Shown here: piece by piece, positions 1 through 8,500 of the stretch
How the letters are laid out: each line of letters starts with the position of its first letter
How positions within the stretch are numbered: position 1 is the first letter of the stretch
Source of the DNA: Prevotella sp. UBA1378
GTDB lineage: Bacteria > Bacteroidota > Bacteroidia > Bacteroidales > Bacteroidaceae
Assembly (NCBI GenBank): GCA_002305505.1
Contig: DBRC01000055.1
Coordinates: forward strand, 1 to 11,666
Reading direction: 5' to 3'
Length of the DNA: 11,666 nucleotides
Notes under the pieces: model-generated
What the model was told of the DNA's origin: nothing
Seen by the model: only the letters and a program-made list of their open reading frames with translations
The model's database searches: none
Position numbers and translations under genes: made by a program

Positions 1-168
1 GTTCCTTATCCCGGACTGGCGTATGATGTGATTGCGTTTACTCCGGCAACACGCATACCACGGCGGGGGAAAACCAAAAGGGGCTCCCGTCAATTACCCG
101 ACGGAAGCCTCCCGATATTTTATCTATTAATTAAAATGGTATACTGTTATCCCGAACCAATACATTGT
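1..168. other. Non-coding 3' flank
   Basis: Apart from the hairpin at 82-109, this stretch has no reading frame I can support. The first 25 bases resemble a sequence at 11566-11590 near the other end of the window (TCCCG-A/G-AC-A/T-GGCGTATG). Confidence 0.5.
82..109 (-). terminator. Terminator-like hairpin ending the gene set
   Basis: Positions 82-91 pair with 100-109 to give a 10-bp stem (GGCTTCCGTC with GACGGGAGCC on the minus strand, nine Watson-Crick pairs and one U-G) with an 8-nt loop. On the minus strand it is followed by CCCCTTTTGGTTTTCC. It lies about 60 nt after the stop codon of the beta-helix paralogue and probably ends that transcript. Confidence 0.65.
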
Positions 169-1374
169 TTATTCGAACCAACGGGGATCGCCGGTCTTGG
201 CAGCTACCTGCTGCTCGCCGGTCGGGGTAAAGTCGGCATTGGCAGCATCCTTGAATGCAGGATCGCTGGTGAGCACAGTACCCGTGTCATAGGTTTCCAC
301 GCCCGTTTCGTTGACAAAGGATACTGTTCCGTCTTCAGCCGTCACGTAATTGCCATAGGTGTTGTTGTTGAATACACAAACGGTGTACGTCGATGCGTTG
401 CGGCCACCGCAGATACGGCGTGCAACACCGCCACCCGTAGTGGCACAGTTTACCCAGATATTGTTCTCGACATTGAAAGCAGAATATTTCTGTCCGGCTA
501 CTCCGTTGTAATTACACCACTGTCCGCTCTTACACATGTTATAGAACGTATTGTTGATAAACTTCACCGACTGTGTCTGCGTGTTCTTATCGTAGCCGTA
601 ACGGTCGAGACGGGCACTGTTATGGTATTGAACGAAGAAATTAGCATCGCTCTCGCCCGTTTGATATACGGTAGAGTTAGACACGGTAAGGTCTTTTATG
701 CCGCCAGCCTTAAAATAAACGGCCGCTGTACTTGCAAGCCCCGAGGCCGTAGTAGTGGTCATGTTGATGATACAATTATCGACGGTAAAGTTGGTTACGC
801 AGTATTTCGTATTGTTATCCGTGATGATATACGAATTAAGGCCCGTCACTTTAGAATCGAGCAGCGAAACCGGCGACGGAATGAAATAATAACCGCCCGC
901 ACCGCCGAGCAGGTTCAGCGAACTTTCATCGGGAGTGGTACTGAGCGCAATCAGCGGATTGGCAGAGGCCGACGCGTCAATCACAACGCCGCTGAGCACA
1001 AAGCCGCCCGCCGTAACGTAGCCGGCATCGCCCGTGAACCGGATGACCGACTGCTTTCCGACGATGGAAAGCGAAGCTCCCACGGGGACGACAACCGGGG
1101 CCGACTGTGTGTAGCTGCCACCCTTTTTCAACGGGAACACCACGTTCGTCAGGCTGTCGAAAACGGCATTGCCGTTGATATAGGCAGCCAGATCGGTCCC
1201 TTCAGGAATCGTGTCGACGGCCGACGGCTTCTGCGTATAGTCGACCTTCACCACTGCCGAAGCGTCGTACAATACGATACCGGCACTTGTATATACGTTC
1301 ATTTGATAACTCTGGGCATTTACAGATACGGCCGTTCCCAGGAAAGCTGCTATGAGTATGATTTGTTTTTTCAT
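169..1374 (-). CDS. Secreted DUF4957/DUF5123-type beta-helix protein, unlipidated paralogue
   Basis: 401 residues. The signal peptide ends VNA before Gln21, with no lipobox, so unlike its paralogue at 8824-10293 it is not lipid-anchored. Residues 23-47 (YQMNVYTSAGIVLYDASAVV, then KVDYT) replace the fibronectin-III region and faintly resemble the small beta domain of the neighbouring 174-residue protein. IPEGTDLAAYI at 56-66 starts the shared part: a right-handed beta-helix (about 75-245, with FVLSGVVIDAS, NFTVDNCII and LTVSNSTVY) and the DUF5123-like end (NTFYN 275-279, SGQWCNYNG 283-291, ARRICGGRNASTYT 318-331, GDPRWFE 395-401). There is no sorting tail and no recognised catalytic residue set. 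A glycan-binding role near pectin or a similar substrate is inferred from family context. It is the last gene before a terminator-like hairpin. Confidence 0.85.
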   Translation of the reverse strand: MKKQIILIAAFLGTAVSVNAQSYQMNVYTSAGIVLYDASAVVKVDYTQKPSAVDTIPEGTDLAAYINGNAVFDSLTNVVFPLKKGGSYTQSAPVVVPVGASLSIVGKQSVIRFTGDAGYVTAGGFVLSGVVIDASASANPLIALSTTPDESSLNLLGGAGGYYFIPSPVSLLDSKVTGLNSYIITDNNTKYCVTNFTVDNCIINMTTTTASGLASTAAVYFKAGGIKDLTVSNSTVYQTGESDANFFVQYHNSARLDRYGYDKNTQTQSVKFINNTFYNMCKSGQWCNYNGVAGQKYSAFNVENNIWVNCATTGGGVARRICGGRNASTYTVCVFNNNTYGNYVTAEDGTVSFVNETGVETYDTGTVLTSDPAFKDAANADFTPTGEQQVAAKTGDPRWFE

Positions 1375-1412
1375 AATGTTGTTCGTTTTGGGGTTTTATT
1401 TATTCAATCTGG

Positions 1413-1937
1413 CTACTTGATAATTTTGAAACTGGCGGAAGGAGAGCGGAGGATATATACACCGCCGGGCTTCAAGCCCGAAAGGTCTACCGTAGCAACC
1501 CCGTCGGCCGTAGCGGCCACCGAGGCCACTTTCTTTCCGTCGGCAGTATATACCGCCACCTGCATGCCGGCCTTCAAGCCCGAGAAGAAAGCCTTCCCTT
1601 CGGCCAGCTGCGGAGCTGCTCCTTCTTTTACACTGCCGATACCTGTAGGCGTCCCTGCTTCGTAGGTAAGGTTGGCCACGTTGTAGTATGCCACTTCCTT
1701 GATTGCAAACGTGATGTTAGCCAAAGAGGATACCACATTTACCGAATCGCCGGCAACGGTAGTCTTGATAACGGGCTTATCCTTGAGCATAAACTTGGTG
1801 CTCTCGCCCGTTGTCCCTACGACAATGAGGAAGTCGGCCCGTTTCATCTCTGTTGTCCCGTCTTGTGCCCCTGCCGGAACAGCAGCGGACAGGCATAACC
1901 CGAACATCAGTGCCTTAATTAACGATTTGTTTTTCAT
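1413..1937 (-). CDS. Small secreted protein with T9SS-like C-terminal sorting tail
   Basis: 174 residues from the ATG at 1937. This start gives a proper signal peptide (MKNKSLIKAL, hydrophobic core, PAGA before Gln25). An upstream in-frame start at 2075 would add 46 residues that bury the signal and lie partly in a terminator hairpin. Residues about 35-92 (DFLIVVGTTGESTKFMLKDK, then PVIKTT and FAIKEVAYYNVANLTYE) resemble a small beta domain usually found just before the sorting tail of large Bacteroidales surface proteins, of the form LVVW-x-DG-x-LaekP with a final ftye. Residues about 115-174 (VAVYTADGKKVASV, VDLSGLKPGGVYILR, FKIIK) match a T9SS type A C-terminal domain. No catalytic domain sits between, so this is essentially a free-standing tail module. 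It is 38 nt upstream of the beta-helix paralogue gene and probably co-transcribed with it. Confidence 0.8.
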   Translation of the reverse strand: MKNKSLIKALMFGLCLSAAVPAGAQDGTTEMKRADFLIVVGTTGESTKFMLKDKPVIKTTVAGDSVNVVSSLANITFAIKEVAYYNVANLTYEAGTPTGIGSVKEGAAPQLAEGKAFFSGLKAGMQVAVYTADGKKVASVAATADGVATVDLSGLKPGGVYILRSPSASFKIIK

Positions 1938-2046
1938 ACTGTTTGTTTTATAGTTAGTATTTATATATGGATTTAAACCGGTTTCATCTGACGCCGGGAA
2001 AGCCCCTGCCCGCCGGACGAGAAAACGGGAAGAATAAAGGGAAGAA
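1938..2046. other. Intergenic leader of the 174-residue protein gene
   Basis: About 110 bases of leader lie between the hairpin and the ATG at 1937. On the minus strand it has two copies of an ATTCTTCCC-type sequence at its upstream end, a GC-rich middle, and an AT-rich 40-nt stretch just before the start. A promoter is expected here because of the upstream terminator, but I cannot point to a convincing TAnnTTTG site. Confidence 0.4.
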
Positions 2047-2089
2047 TATTTTGATAAGGGATGGCAGATAAGCATCCCTTATCAAAATA
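2047..2089 (-). terminator. Hairpin terminator after the beta-rich protein gene
   Basis: A perfect 17-bp inverted repeat (2047-2063 with 2073-2089) has a 9-nt loop. It begins 17 nt after the stop codon of the 322-residue protein gene. The stem holds AAGGGATG and an A/T-rich outer half; on the minus strand the 3' arm ends AAAATA and is followed by TTCTTCCCTTTATTC. It looks like an intrinsic terminator. It also covers the longest possible start (2075) of the next reading frame, which argues against that start. Confidence 0.75.
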
Positions 2090-2106
2090 CAGCTGAAATC
2101 ATTTGG

Positions 2107-3075
2107 TTATTTAACAAACTTCTTCCCGTTCTGGATTACCATGCCCTTGTAGGAGCTTGAAACCTTCTGTCCCGACAGGTTGTATGCCGGAGCATCGCTG
2201 TCGGCAGCCGATGCCGTAATGCCCGAAACGCCCGAAGTGCCGGCAGTAAAGGTGAATCCGCCGAAACCAATCTGCGACGAGTCTTGGAAGAGCAGGTAGG
2301 TGCCGCCGGCCTCAACAGAGAAGGTGACGTATCCCCAGAACGGCTGGTTGCCGGCACCGATGACGTAGGGAGCCTTGTCCTCGCCCGTCTCTGCGTCTAC
2401 CTTAGCTGCATTGTGGAGAGCCTGTATCTCTTCGCTTGACAGGTATTTCTTTTTCCCGTCTTCACCGTTCTGGCCGTTTATATAGCCCTCTGCCGTATAA
2501 GCAATCGGCAGCTTTGTGGCTTCGTCGACAACGAAGGTATTGCGGTTACCCTTGTTCGACCATACAGCCACTTTCATCGTGCCCGAAACAGCTGGCTTGA
2601 ACTTGTAATACAAGCCCGTAACAGGCAGGCCATTGCTGCCATCGGCCACATAATAGGTGTAAAGCGCACGGTAGGTTCCCGTACCGACACCGTCGGTCAC
2701 GATTTCTTCTGCAGCCAAAGCAGTGTACGGATTACCTGTGCCTGCTACGTAGTAGAAGCTGATGTCGCCTTGGTTCTTGGGCGACCATGTGATTTTATTC
2801 CATGTATTTACTACACCCTCGGGAGTAATGTCCTGGCCGCCGCCCTCTGCATTGGCAGGAGTAGTGCCCCCGACTGCTTCGAAAGAGATGTTAGCGGAAG
2901 AATAACTAACAACCGACTGCCCGTTGACAACATTCGTTGCTGCACCCGTTTCGTCGACAACGCCGGCAAATTCGCCGGCAAGGCCGTCGGCCGTGCATGC
3001 CGTATAACTATCGGTCTGCGCATAGGCACCCATTGCTAAGAGCGCCATGGAAATTAATGTAAAAGTTTTCTTCAT
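2107..3075 (-). CDS. Secreted beta-rich protein with short Bacteroidales C-terminal tail, function unknown
   Basis: 322 residues. The signal peptide (1-19, ending AYA before Gln20) has no lipobox. The body is rich in Gly, Thr, Tyr and Phe and looks like a beta-sandwich. Notable segments are YYKFKPAVSGTMKVAVWSNK, then GNRNTFVVDE, YTAEGYINGQNGEDG, PYVIGAGNQPFWGYVTF and TYLLFQDSSQIGFGGFTF. The last 25 residues (298-322, YNLSGQKV then KGMVIQNGKKFVK) match a tail seen at the end of many Prevotella and Bacteroides secreted proteins and resemble a shortened T9SS type A sorting signal. A Ser/Ala-rich linker precedes it. I do not recognise an enzyme motif. A carbohydrate-binding or wall-attached role is plausible because it follows a SusCD cluster, but this is inference. 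Strong hairpins on both sides suggest it forms its own transcription unit. Confidence 0.85.
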   Translation of the reverse strand: MKKTFTLISMALLAMGAYAQTDSYTACTADGLAGEFAGVVDETGAATNVVNGQSVVSYSSANISFEAVGGTTPANAEGGGQDITPEGVVNTWNKITWSPKNQGDISFYYVAGTGNPYTALAAEEIVTDGVGTGTYRALYTYYVADGSNGLPVTGLYYKFKPAVSGTMKVAVWSNKGNRNTFVVDEATKLPIAYTAEGYINGQNGEDGKKKYLSSEEIQALHNAAKVDAETGEDKAPYVIGAGNQPFWGYVTFSVEAGGTYLLFQDSSQIGFGGFTFTAGTSGVSGITASAADSDAPAYNLSGQKVSSSYKGMVIQNGKKFVK

Positions 3076-3177
3076 AAGATTTTGTCAGTAAATAAATTAG
3101 TAATGCTTTTTTTATAAGGGGGACGAGGACGGATACGGTATGCACCCAGCCTCGGCGTTAAATAACATTAAACATAC
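3076..3177. other. Intergenic leader of the beta-rich protein gene
   Basis: About 100 non-coding bases lie between the SusD terminator and the start at 3075. Because the terminator is strong, this stretch should hold the promoter of the next gene. I looked for the Bacteroides minus-7 pattern TAnnTTTG on the minus strand and found no clean match. A run of seven A (minus strand) and an AT-rich stretch lie just before the start codon. Confidence 0.4.
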
Positions 3178-3221
3178 AAACAAAGATGCCTCCCGTGCCT
3201 GCACGGGAGGCATCTTTGTTT
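3178..3221 (-). terminator. Strong hairpin terminator after the SusD gene
   Basis: A perfect 21-bp inverted repeat (3178-3198 with 3201-3221) has only CT between the arms. The stem core is GC-rich (GCCTCCCGTGC) and the outer stem is A/T-rich. On the minus strand it begins about 20 nt after the SusD stop codon and is followed by TTTGTATGTTTAATG, a loosely U-rich tract. I read it as a Rho-independent terminator or strong attenuator that ends the four-gene cluster. RNA stabilisation of the SusCD message is another possibility. Confidence 0.85.
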
Positions 3222-3241
3222 CTTAAATCATTGCCGGAACG

Positions 3242-5500
3242 TTATTCAGCCAACGGGTCGAACGTGCCGTCGGAACCATGACTGTAATCAAACCAGCCTA
3301 TCGTCTGATAGAGTGTCGCATTGTTCTGCATGGCACTGTTTTTCAAACCTATGAAATAATACTCGGGACGGAACTTAATGACGTTCGCCTCATCATTGCC
3401 ATCTGCCTGGTAGTCCTTCCGCTCAAGGTAATTCCGATAGAAATTAATCATCGCCTCTACCTTGCCGTTGGTGTCGCTCACTACCGCACCAGTCGCCGGG
3501 TCGGTCTTCAAACTTTCCGTTAAATCGAGGGCGAATGTATTTCCATTCGTATCAACCGGACGGAAAACCTTCAATGGGTCGGAGGCCTCGGCTTCCGCAG
3601 CGGTCAGGTCCTTGGCATACAGGATTATCTCATGCCGGCGCTGACCGTTCAGCGGCGTAAAGCCAAGGTAAGTACAGGTGTTGCCCCCGAATCCGGTCAA
3701 TGTCCACGAAGAGGGAGCCCCCGATACCGTCTGCGTTCCGCCGTCGAACAGCATCCAACGGCGCGCGTCATCGAAAGCCTTTCCTTCGTAAGCCAGTTCT
3801 ACCTGGCGCTCGTAAAGGATGGCTGCAAAACATTTTGCCTGGCTGGAAGCTATATCTTCATCAAGGCCGTAATTGTTGTCGGCTGTATAGCCTACACGGG
3901 CACGGATTTGCTGCAAAGCCTGGACAGCCTCGTCCAAATGGCCGGCACCACAGGCCGCTTCGGCAAAGTTGAGCAAGACTTCAGCATACCGCATCACGAT
4001 TAACGGGGCAGCACTCTGCTGGAAGCCCTTCGGTGTATTTGAACTGATGCTGAACTTATACAAAGGAGACGAATTGAGCTTCAGGTCGTCGCTCTTCTTA
4101 CGGATATAAACCGCACTGTTCCTGTTGTTGAGTTTCTCGGGTGAATAGCCATTAGAGCTGCTCGATGTAGATGTGGCGTCCTCGGAATTGTCATACCACG
4201 TGTAGCTCCACAGTTGGTAGTCTTTACCGGAACTGTAGGCTGACGAAGGATAATCGCTCAGAGACGTCAGGTCTTTACCATTGCTATCAAACTGCCATTC
4301 CTGCCCCGGGAATGCGAATGTGCGGTAAAAACGGGGGTCGCGGTTCAGCCAGAACAGTTTTGTATCATAAGCATAAATAGAGGCACCCGGCTTCTTGCCA
4401 TCGGCCATCGGAAAGAGGTCGACCATCTCTGCCGTGGGATGCAAGCCGCCGGCACCGTTGGAGTTGGACGGGCGGATGGCATTCTCCCAATAGTTCCATT
4501 TGTGATAGTTGGCAATATCCGTCTGGTCGAGGTTGTTATGAAGCGTTACGAAGACAGCCTCGCTCGTCGTGCCCCCCGCTTCCGAACCGGTATAATTAGA
4601 GAAAACAGAAGCCCATTTGGCAGCATTGCTTTCGCCTCCGGTGGCAGAATAGGCAAGACCGAAATTGCCGTCCTGCAACAACTGCAGCGCCTTCTTATTG
4701 CTGATGTAAGCGGAATCCCAGCGCACAGCCTCGTTTGCGCGGTTAAACATCGGACTGGCATAGAACAGCTGTACCTTCCCCTTCAGAGCCGCGGCGGCAC
4801 CAGAGGTGATGCGCCCGAATTCGGAGGTTTCATTCTCCCAGCGTTCAGGGAGCATATTGGAGGCTTTCTCAAGGTCGCTGCATATAAACTCGATACAGTC
4901 CTTAGCGGGGCTGCGGGGAACAATCTTGTCTGACCCGTCGCCATCGCCGATGATGGGGTCCTGCACATGGTCGACGATAGGCACGCCGCCATACCACTTC
5001 ACGAGTGTCCAATAGCGGAAAGCACGCCAGAAATAAGCTTGCCCGAGCAACTTGTTCTTCTCGGCATCGGAAAGGTTGGACGATGCCAGCACATGTTCGA
5101 TGATGTCGTTGCAGTCGCGGATGTTACCCCACGGGCTAACTGCCTTGTTCTCCACATAGAAATAATCCGTAATATTGGTGTAGTCTAATACCGTAGACGG
5201 ATCGACCCAACTCGACAGGCCGCCAAACTCCCACGTAGACTTTGCGCCGGCATCACTATAACCGGTACTGGTATAATTGTTGTTCGCGTTCCCGCCATTG
5301 CCGTCGCCTTGGCAGGCCTGAGGCAACATCAGCCGATAGAGGTTGTTCACGCGTTCCTGAGCACTGGAATAATTGCTGTATACCTCGTCTTCACCGAAAC
5401 TGCCGTAGACCGTTTTCTCTTTCAGAAACTCATCGCTGCAGCTTGTAAGGACAGAAGCCGCTATCAACGAAGCAAATCCAAATAAATATATCTTTTTCAT
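3242..5500 (-). CDS. SusD/RagB-like glycan-binding lipoprotein, unusually long
   Basis: 752 residues, clearly longer than the roughly 500-600 usual in the family. A lipoprotein signal ends LTSC (Cys21), followed by SDEFLKE, an acidic surface-export type signal. SusD hallmarks in order: QERVNNLYRLM at 48-58, GQAYFWRAFRYWTLVKWYGG at 153-172, GRITSGAAAALKGKVQLFYA at 229-248, NRDPRFYRTFAFPG at 386-399, RYAEVLLNFAEA at 504-515 and ERQVELAYEGKAFDDARRW at 564-582. SusD proteins form a lid on SusC and bind the incoming glycan at the cell surface. The extra length lies mainly in the middle (about 255-500, including a Ser-rich stretch at 441-450) and in the last 130 residues, which carry loops absent from short SusDs. 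It starts 14 nt after the SusC stop codon and is followed 20 nt later by a strong hairpin, so it closes the four-gene cluster. Confidence 0.96.
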   Translation of the reverse strand: MKKIYLFGFASLIAASVLTSCSDEFLKEKTVYGSFGEDEVYSNYSSAQERVNNLYRLMLPQACQGDGNGGNANNNYTSTGYSDAGAKSTWEFGGLSSWVDPSTVLDYTNITDYFYVENKAVSPWGNIRDCNDIIEHVLASSNLSDAEKNKLLGQAYFWRAFRYWTLVKWYGGVPIVDHVQDPIIGDGDGSDKIVPRSPAKDCIEFICSDLEKASNMLPERWENETSEFGRITSGAAAALKGKVQLFYASPMFNRANEAVRWDSAYISNKKALQLLQDGNFGLAYSATGGESNAAKWASVFSNYTGSEAGGTTSEAVFVTLHNNLDQTDIANYHKWNYWENAIRPSNSNGAGGLHPTAEMVDLFPMADGKKPGASIYAYDTKLFWLNRDPRFYRTFAFPGQEWQFDSNGKDLTSLSDYPSSAYSSGKDYQLWSYTWYDNSEDATSTSSSSNGYSPEKLNNRNSAVYIRKKSDDLKLNSSPLYKFSISSNTPKGFQQSAAPLIVMRYAEVLLNFAEAACGAGHLDEAVQALQQIRARVGYTADNNYGLDEDIASSQAKCFAAILYERQVELAYEGKAFDDARRWMLFDGGTQTVSGAPSSWTLTGFGGNTCTYLGFTPLNGQRRHEIILYAKDLTAAEAEASDPLKVFRPVDTNGNTFALDLTESLKTDPATGAVVSDTNGKVEAMINFYRNYLERKDYQADGNDEANVIKFRPEYYFIGLKNSAMQNNATLYQTIGWFDYSHGSDGTFDPLAE

Positions 5501-5514
5501 ATTCTATATGTCTT

Positions 5515-8500
5515 TTAGAATGTAACATTAATACCCATGGTTATCTTCCGGAGGTTAGGATACCTGCCGTATGTGCCGCCGTAAGGGGCCCATGACTTGT
5601 CCGGATAAGGATTCAAGAAATTAACGGCGTTCTGAACAGTAAGATTCAAGCGGACATTGCTCACACCGACAGGCTTCAACCACAGCTTCGGCACTGTCCA
5701 CCCGACGGAGATATTACGCAACGTAATCTGCGCGGCATTGACAAGCCAGAACGAAGAAGCCTGCTCGTTAACACTGCTGTACTTCATGTTAGGATAATCG
5801 GCATTGCGGTTGGCCGAAACGGTTACATTCCCTTGCGCATCATAAATATCCTCGTAAACATACATGTTTTTCCAGAAAGAGGGGACGTTCTCGTACTCCA
5901 AATTGCTGGCCGACTTCCGGAAGTCGGTCTGAACCAGGTTGTAAGCTCCCCAGCTTGCCGAAAGCTGTGCGGTAAGCGAGAAGTCTTTATAAGAAATGCC
6001 AAAGTTGGTGGTGAACCCGTAAGGGTTGCTCGAATACTTCGACAAGCGGATGTAATCGTTCTCGTCTATCTTACCGTCGGGACCGCCGTAATTGCCGGTA
6101 CCGTCATTGGTGCCATGCGTGTCTGCGTAAATCAGCATGCCCGGATGCACGTCATCAATGGTCTTGCCCAAATACGTCGTGATGTTGTTTTCCGCAAAGT
6201 ATTCTTGTATCTCCTGATAACTGCGGAACATGCCCAAGCACTTCAGCCCCCATACGCCACGGTCGGTGCGCTCGCCCTGAACGATGCTGTTGTACAGGGG
6301 AGTGGCAGGGAACGGGCCGGCAAGAATCTTATTGTCGCTGTAACCAGTGGAGAGCTTCACCCAATAATTGATGTCCTTCCCGATTTTATCACGCCAAGTG
6401 ACATTCAGCTCCCATCCCCATTCGTCTATCTTGCCATAGTTCTCCGGAGCAGCCTTGGTACCCACGGTTGTGGGGAACAAAGAAGTACCGGTGTATGTCA
6501 TGAAAAGTTCGCGCCCTTTGTCGTAATAATAATCGAAGCCTACACCCAAACGGCCGTTAAGGAAACGGGCATCGATACCAAAGTTGGTCTTATAGTTCTT
6601 ATCCCAATGCACATCCGCATTCACCCCCGACTGTGGTATCACAAGCCCGGCATTCACCTGCGTAGAGCTGCTGTTACCGAAGACAGCCCCCCTGTCGAGG
6701 TCGCGGTTGTAAAGCTGCTTCCACAGCCACGCCTGTATATTATCGCGCCCCAGCAATCCCCAGCTGCCACGCAATTTCAGGAAATCAACCCAAGGAAGGG
6801 CATCTTGAAACCATTTCTCTTCGCTCATCACCCAACCGGCACTTACCGAGGGGAAAGTGCCCCAGTAATTGGCGGGGGCAAACTTGGTGGAGGCATCGCT
6901 GCGTAACAAGAATTCGAAAAGGTACTTGTCGGCATAAGCATAATTGAAACGGCCTACATAGGAAAGCATACCCGACTCTGAACGCCCGAAAGATGTATAC
7001 TGCTTGCCGGTAGCCGACTTCGACTGGCCGTCGGTATACGAAATTGGGTCGGTTATCTGGCCTATCAAATCTTCGCTTTCAGCTTCCGACTTTTCGATGG
7101 AAAACAGTGCGCTGACATCATGCAGTCCGAACTTGCGGGCATATTGCAGCGTGAAGTTGAGCTGGTAGCTGTCGGAACGCGACATGGAGCGGGCCAGCAA
7201 GTTGCCGTTGTTCAACAAGTAGGTATTCAGGTTGCTGAGTTGATATGCATCGGATACGTCCATACCATCCCATATATAGAGGTGGCCCTGCGAACCTCCG
7301 CGGTTGGCCAGTCCGTAAACGTTCATATAGGTTTTCTGGGTGTTCGTCTTCGAATTGGTGATGCTCTTCGCATACGACACCTTAGCAGTAAGCCCCTTTA
7401 AAGGTTCAATGAAACCTAAATCGAAACTCAAGCTACCGTTAATGTTCATGTTATTGGTTGAGTTCTTTACATTATCCCTACAATTCTGTACCGCCTCAAA
7501 GTTATAGAATTGCACGTCCGACGTAGGGGTAGTGTTAAGCATACCCGTATACACCAAGGGGTATCCGTTCATGTAGCTCGGAACGAAAGGGATGTGGGTC
7601 ATCAGGTTGCTGTAGTCGCCGTCGGTACCGCCGCCGGAAACAATAATCGCATTGTTCTTCGTTCCATAGTCGCCGGAAACCTGAATATCAGCCTTCACCC
7701 ACTTGCCTATCTTGGCGTTCACGCCGGCCCGGTAGTTCCAGCGCTCATAGTCGAGCTTGCCGATATTCCCGTCTTGCGTAAAGTAATTGACATTGGCAAA
7801 ATAGGTTGCTTTTTCCGTACCGCCGCTCATGTTGATGCCATGACGCTGGGTGAGGGCTGCTTTCCAGTTGTCTTCCAACAGGTTGTAGCCCACGCTCTTC
7901 ATTTGTTCCAGTTCGTCTGCTTGAAACAGCTTCGTGGCGATATCCACGTTGTCTTTCGTTGACGTATTAGCAGCCGTCACGGCGTTCCATACCTTTCCAT
8001 ACTCATAGGCGCTGAGCATCTTGGGCGTATAAAGGGCATCGGTCCATCCCAACTGCCCATTGTATGAAATCTTAGGCGCCCCAGCCTTGCCCTTCTTGGT
8101 CTTAACGAGGACGACGCCATAAGCAGCACGCGAACCGTAAACGGCGGCGGCAGCGTCTTTCAACACCGTAATACTCTCCACCTCGTTGACATCCAGGTTA
8201 TTGAAAGCGGTTTCAGTAGAGATAAACTCATCGATAACGTAGAGCGGGCGGGCATCAGGGTCGCCGCCTAACGTAGAGTTAGGAGTCTGGCTGACGCTGA
8301 CATCCGACTGGCGTATCTGCAGACTGGGCGAACTGCCCGGACGATAACCGTTATTCACCACGCTTACGCCATTGAACTGGCCTACAAGAGCATCGCCAAG
8401 AGAACCGACAGAAAGGTCCTTCAGTTCGTCGGCACTGATGGCCTCCACTGCACCTGTTACATTCTTCATCTTCTGCGTGCCATACCCTACGACAACAATC

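Noticed and set aside
28..1665. A 545-codon open frame on the plus strand
   Set aside because: It lies opposite two genes on the minus strand that have signal peptides and clear family features. Its translation has no signal, domain or compositional sense, and it spans a gene boundary.
1938..2075. Upstream extension of the 174-residue protein to a start at 2075
   Set aside because: It would put 46 unrelated residues before a perfect signal peptide and run through a terminator hairpin.
5833..6906. A 357-codon open frame on the plus strand inside the SusC gene
   Set aside because: It is antisense to the SusC barrel, whose reading is unambiguous, and shows no recognisable protein features.
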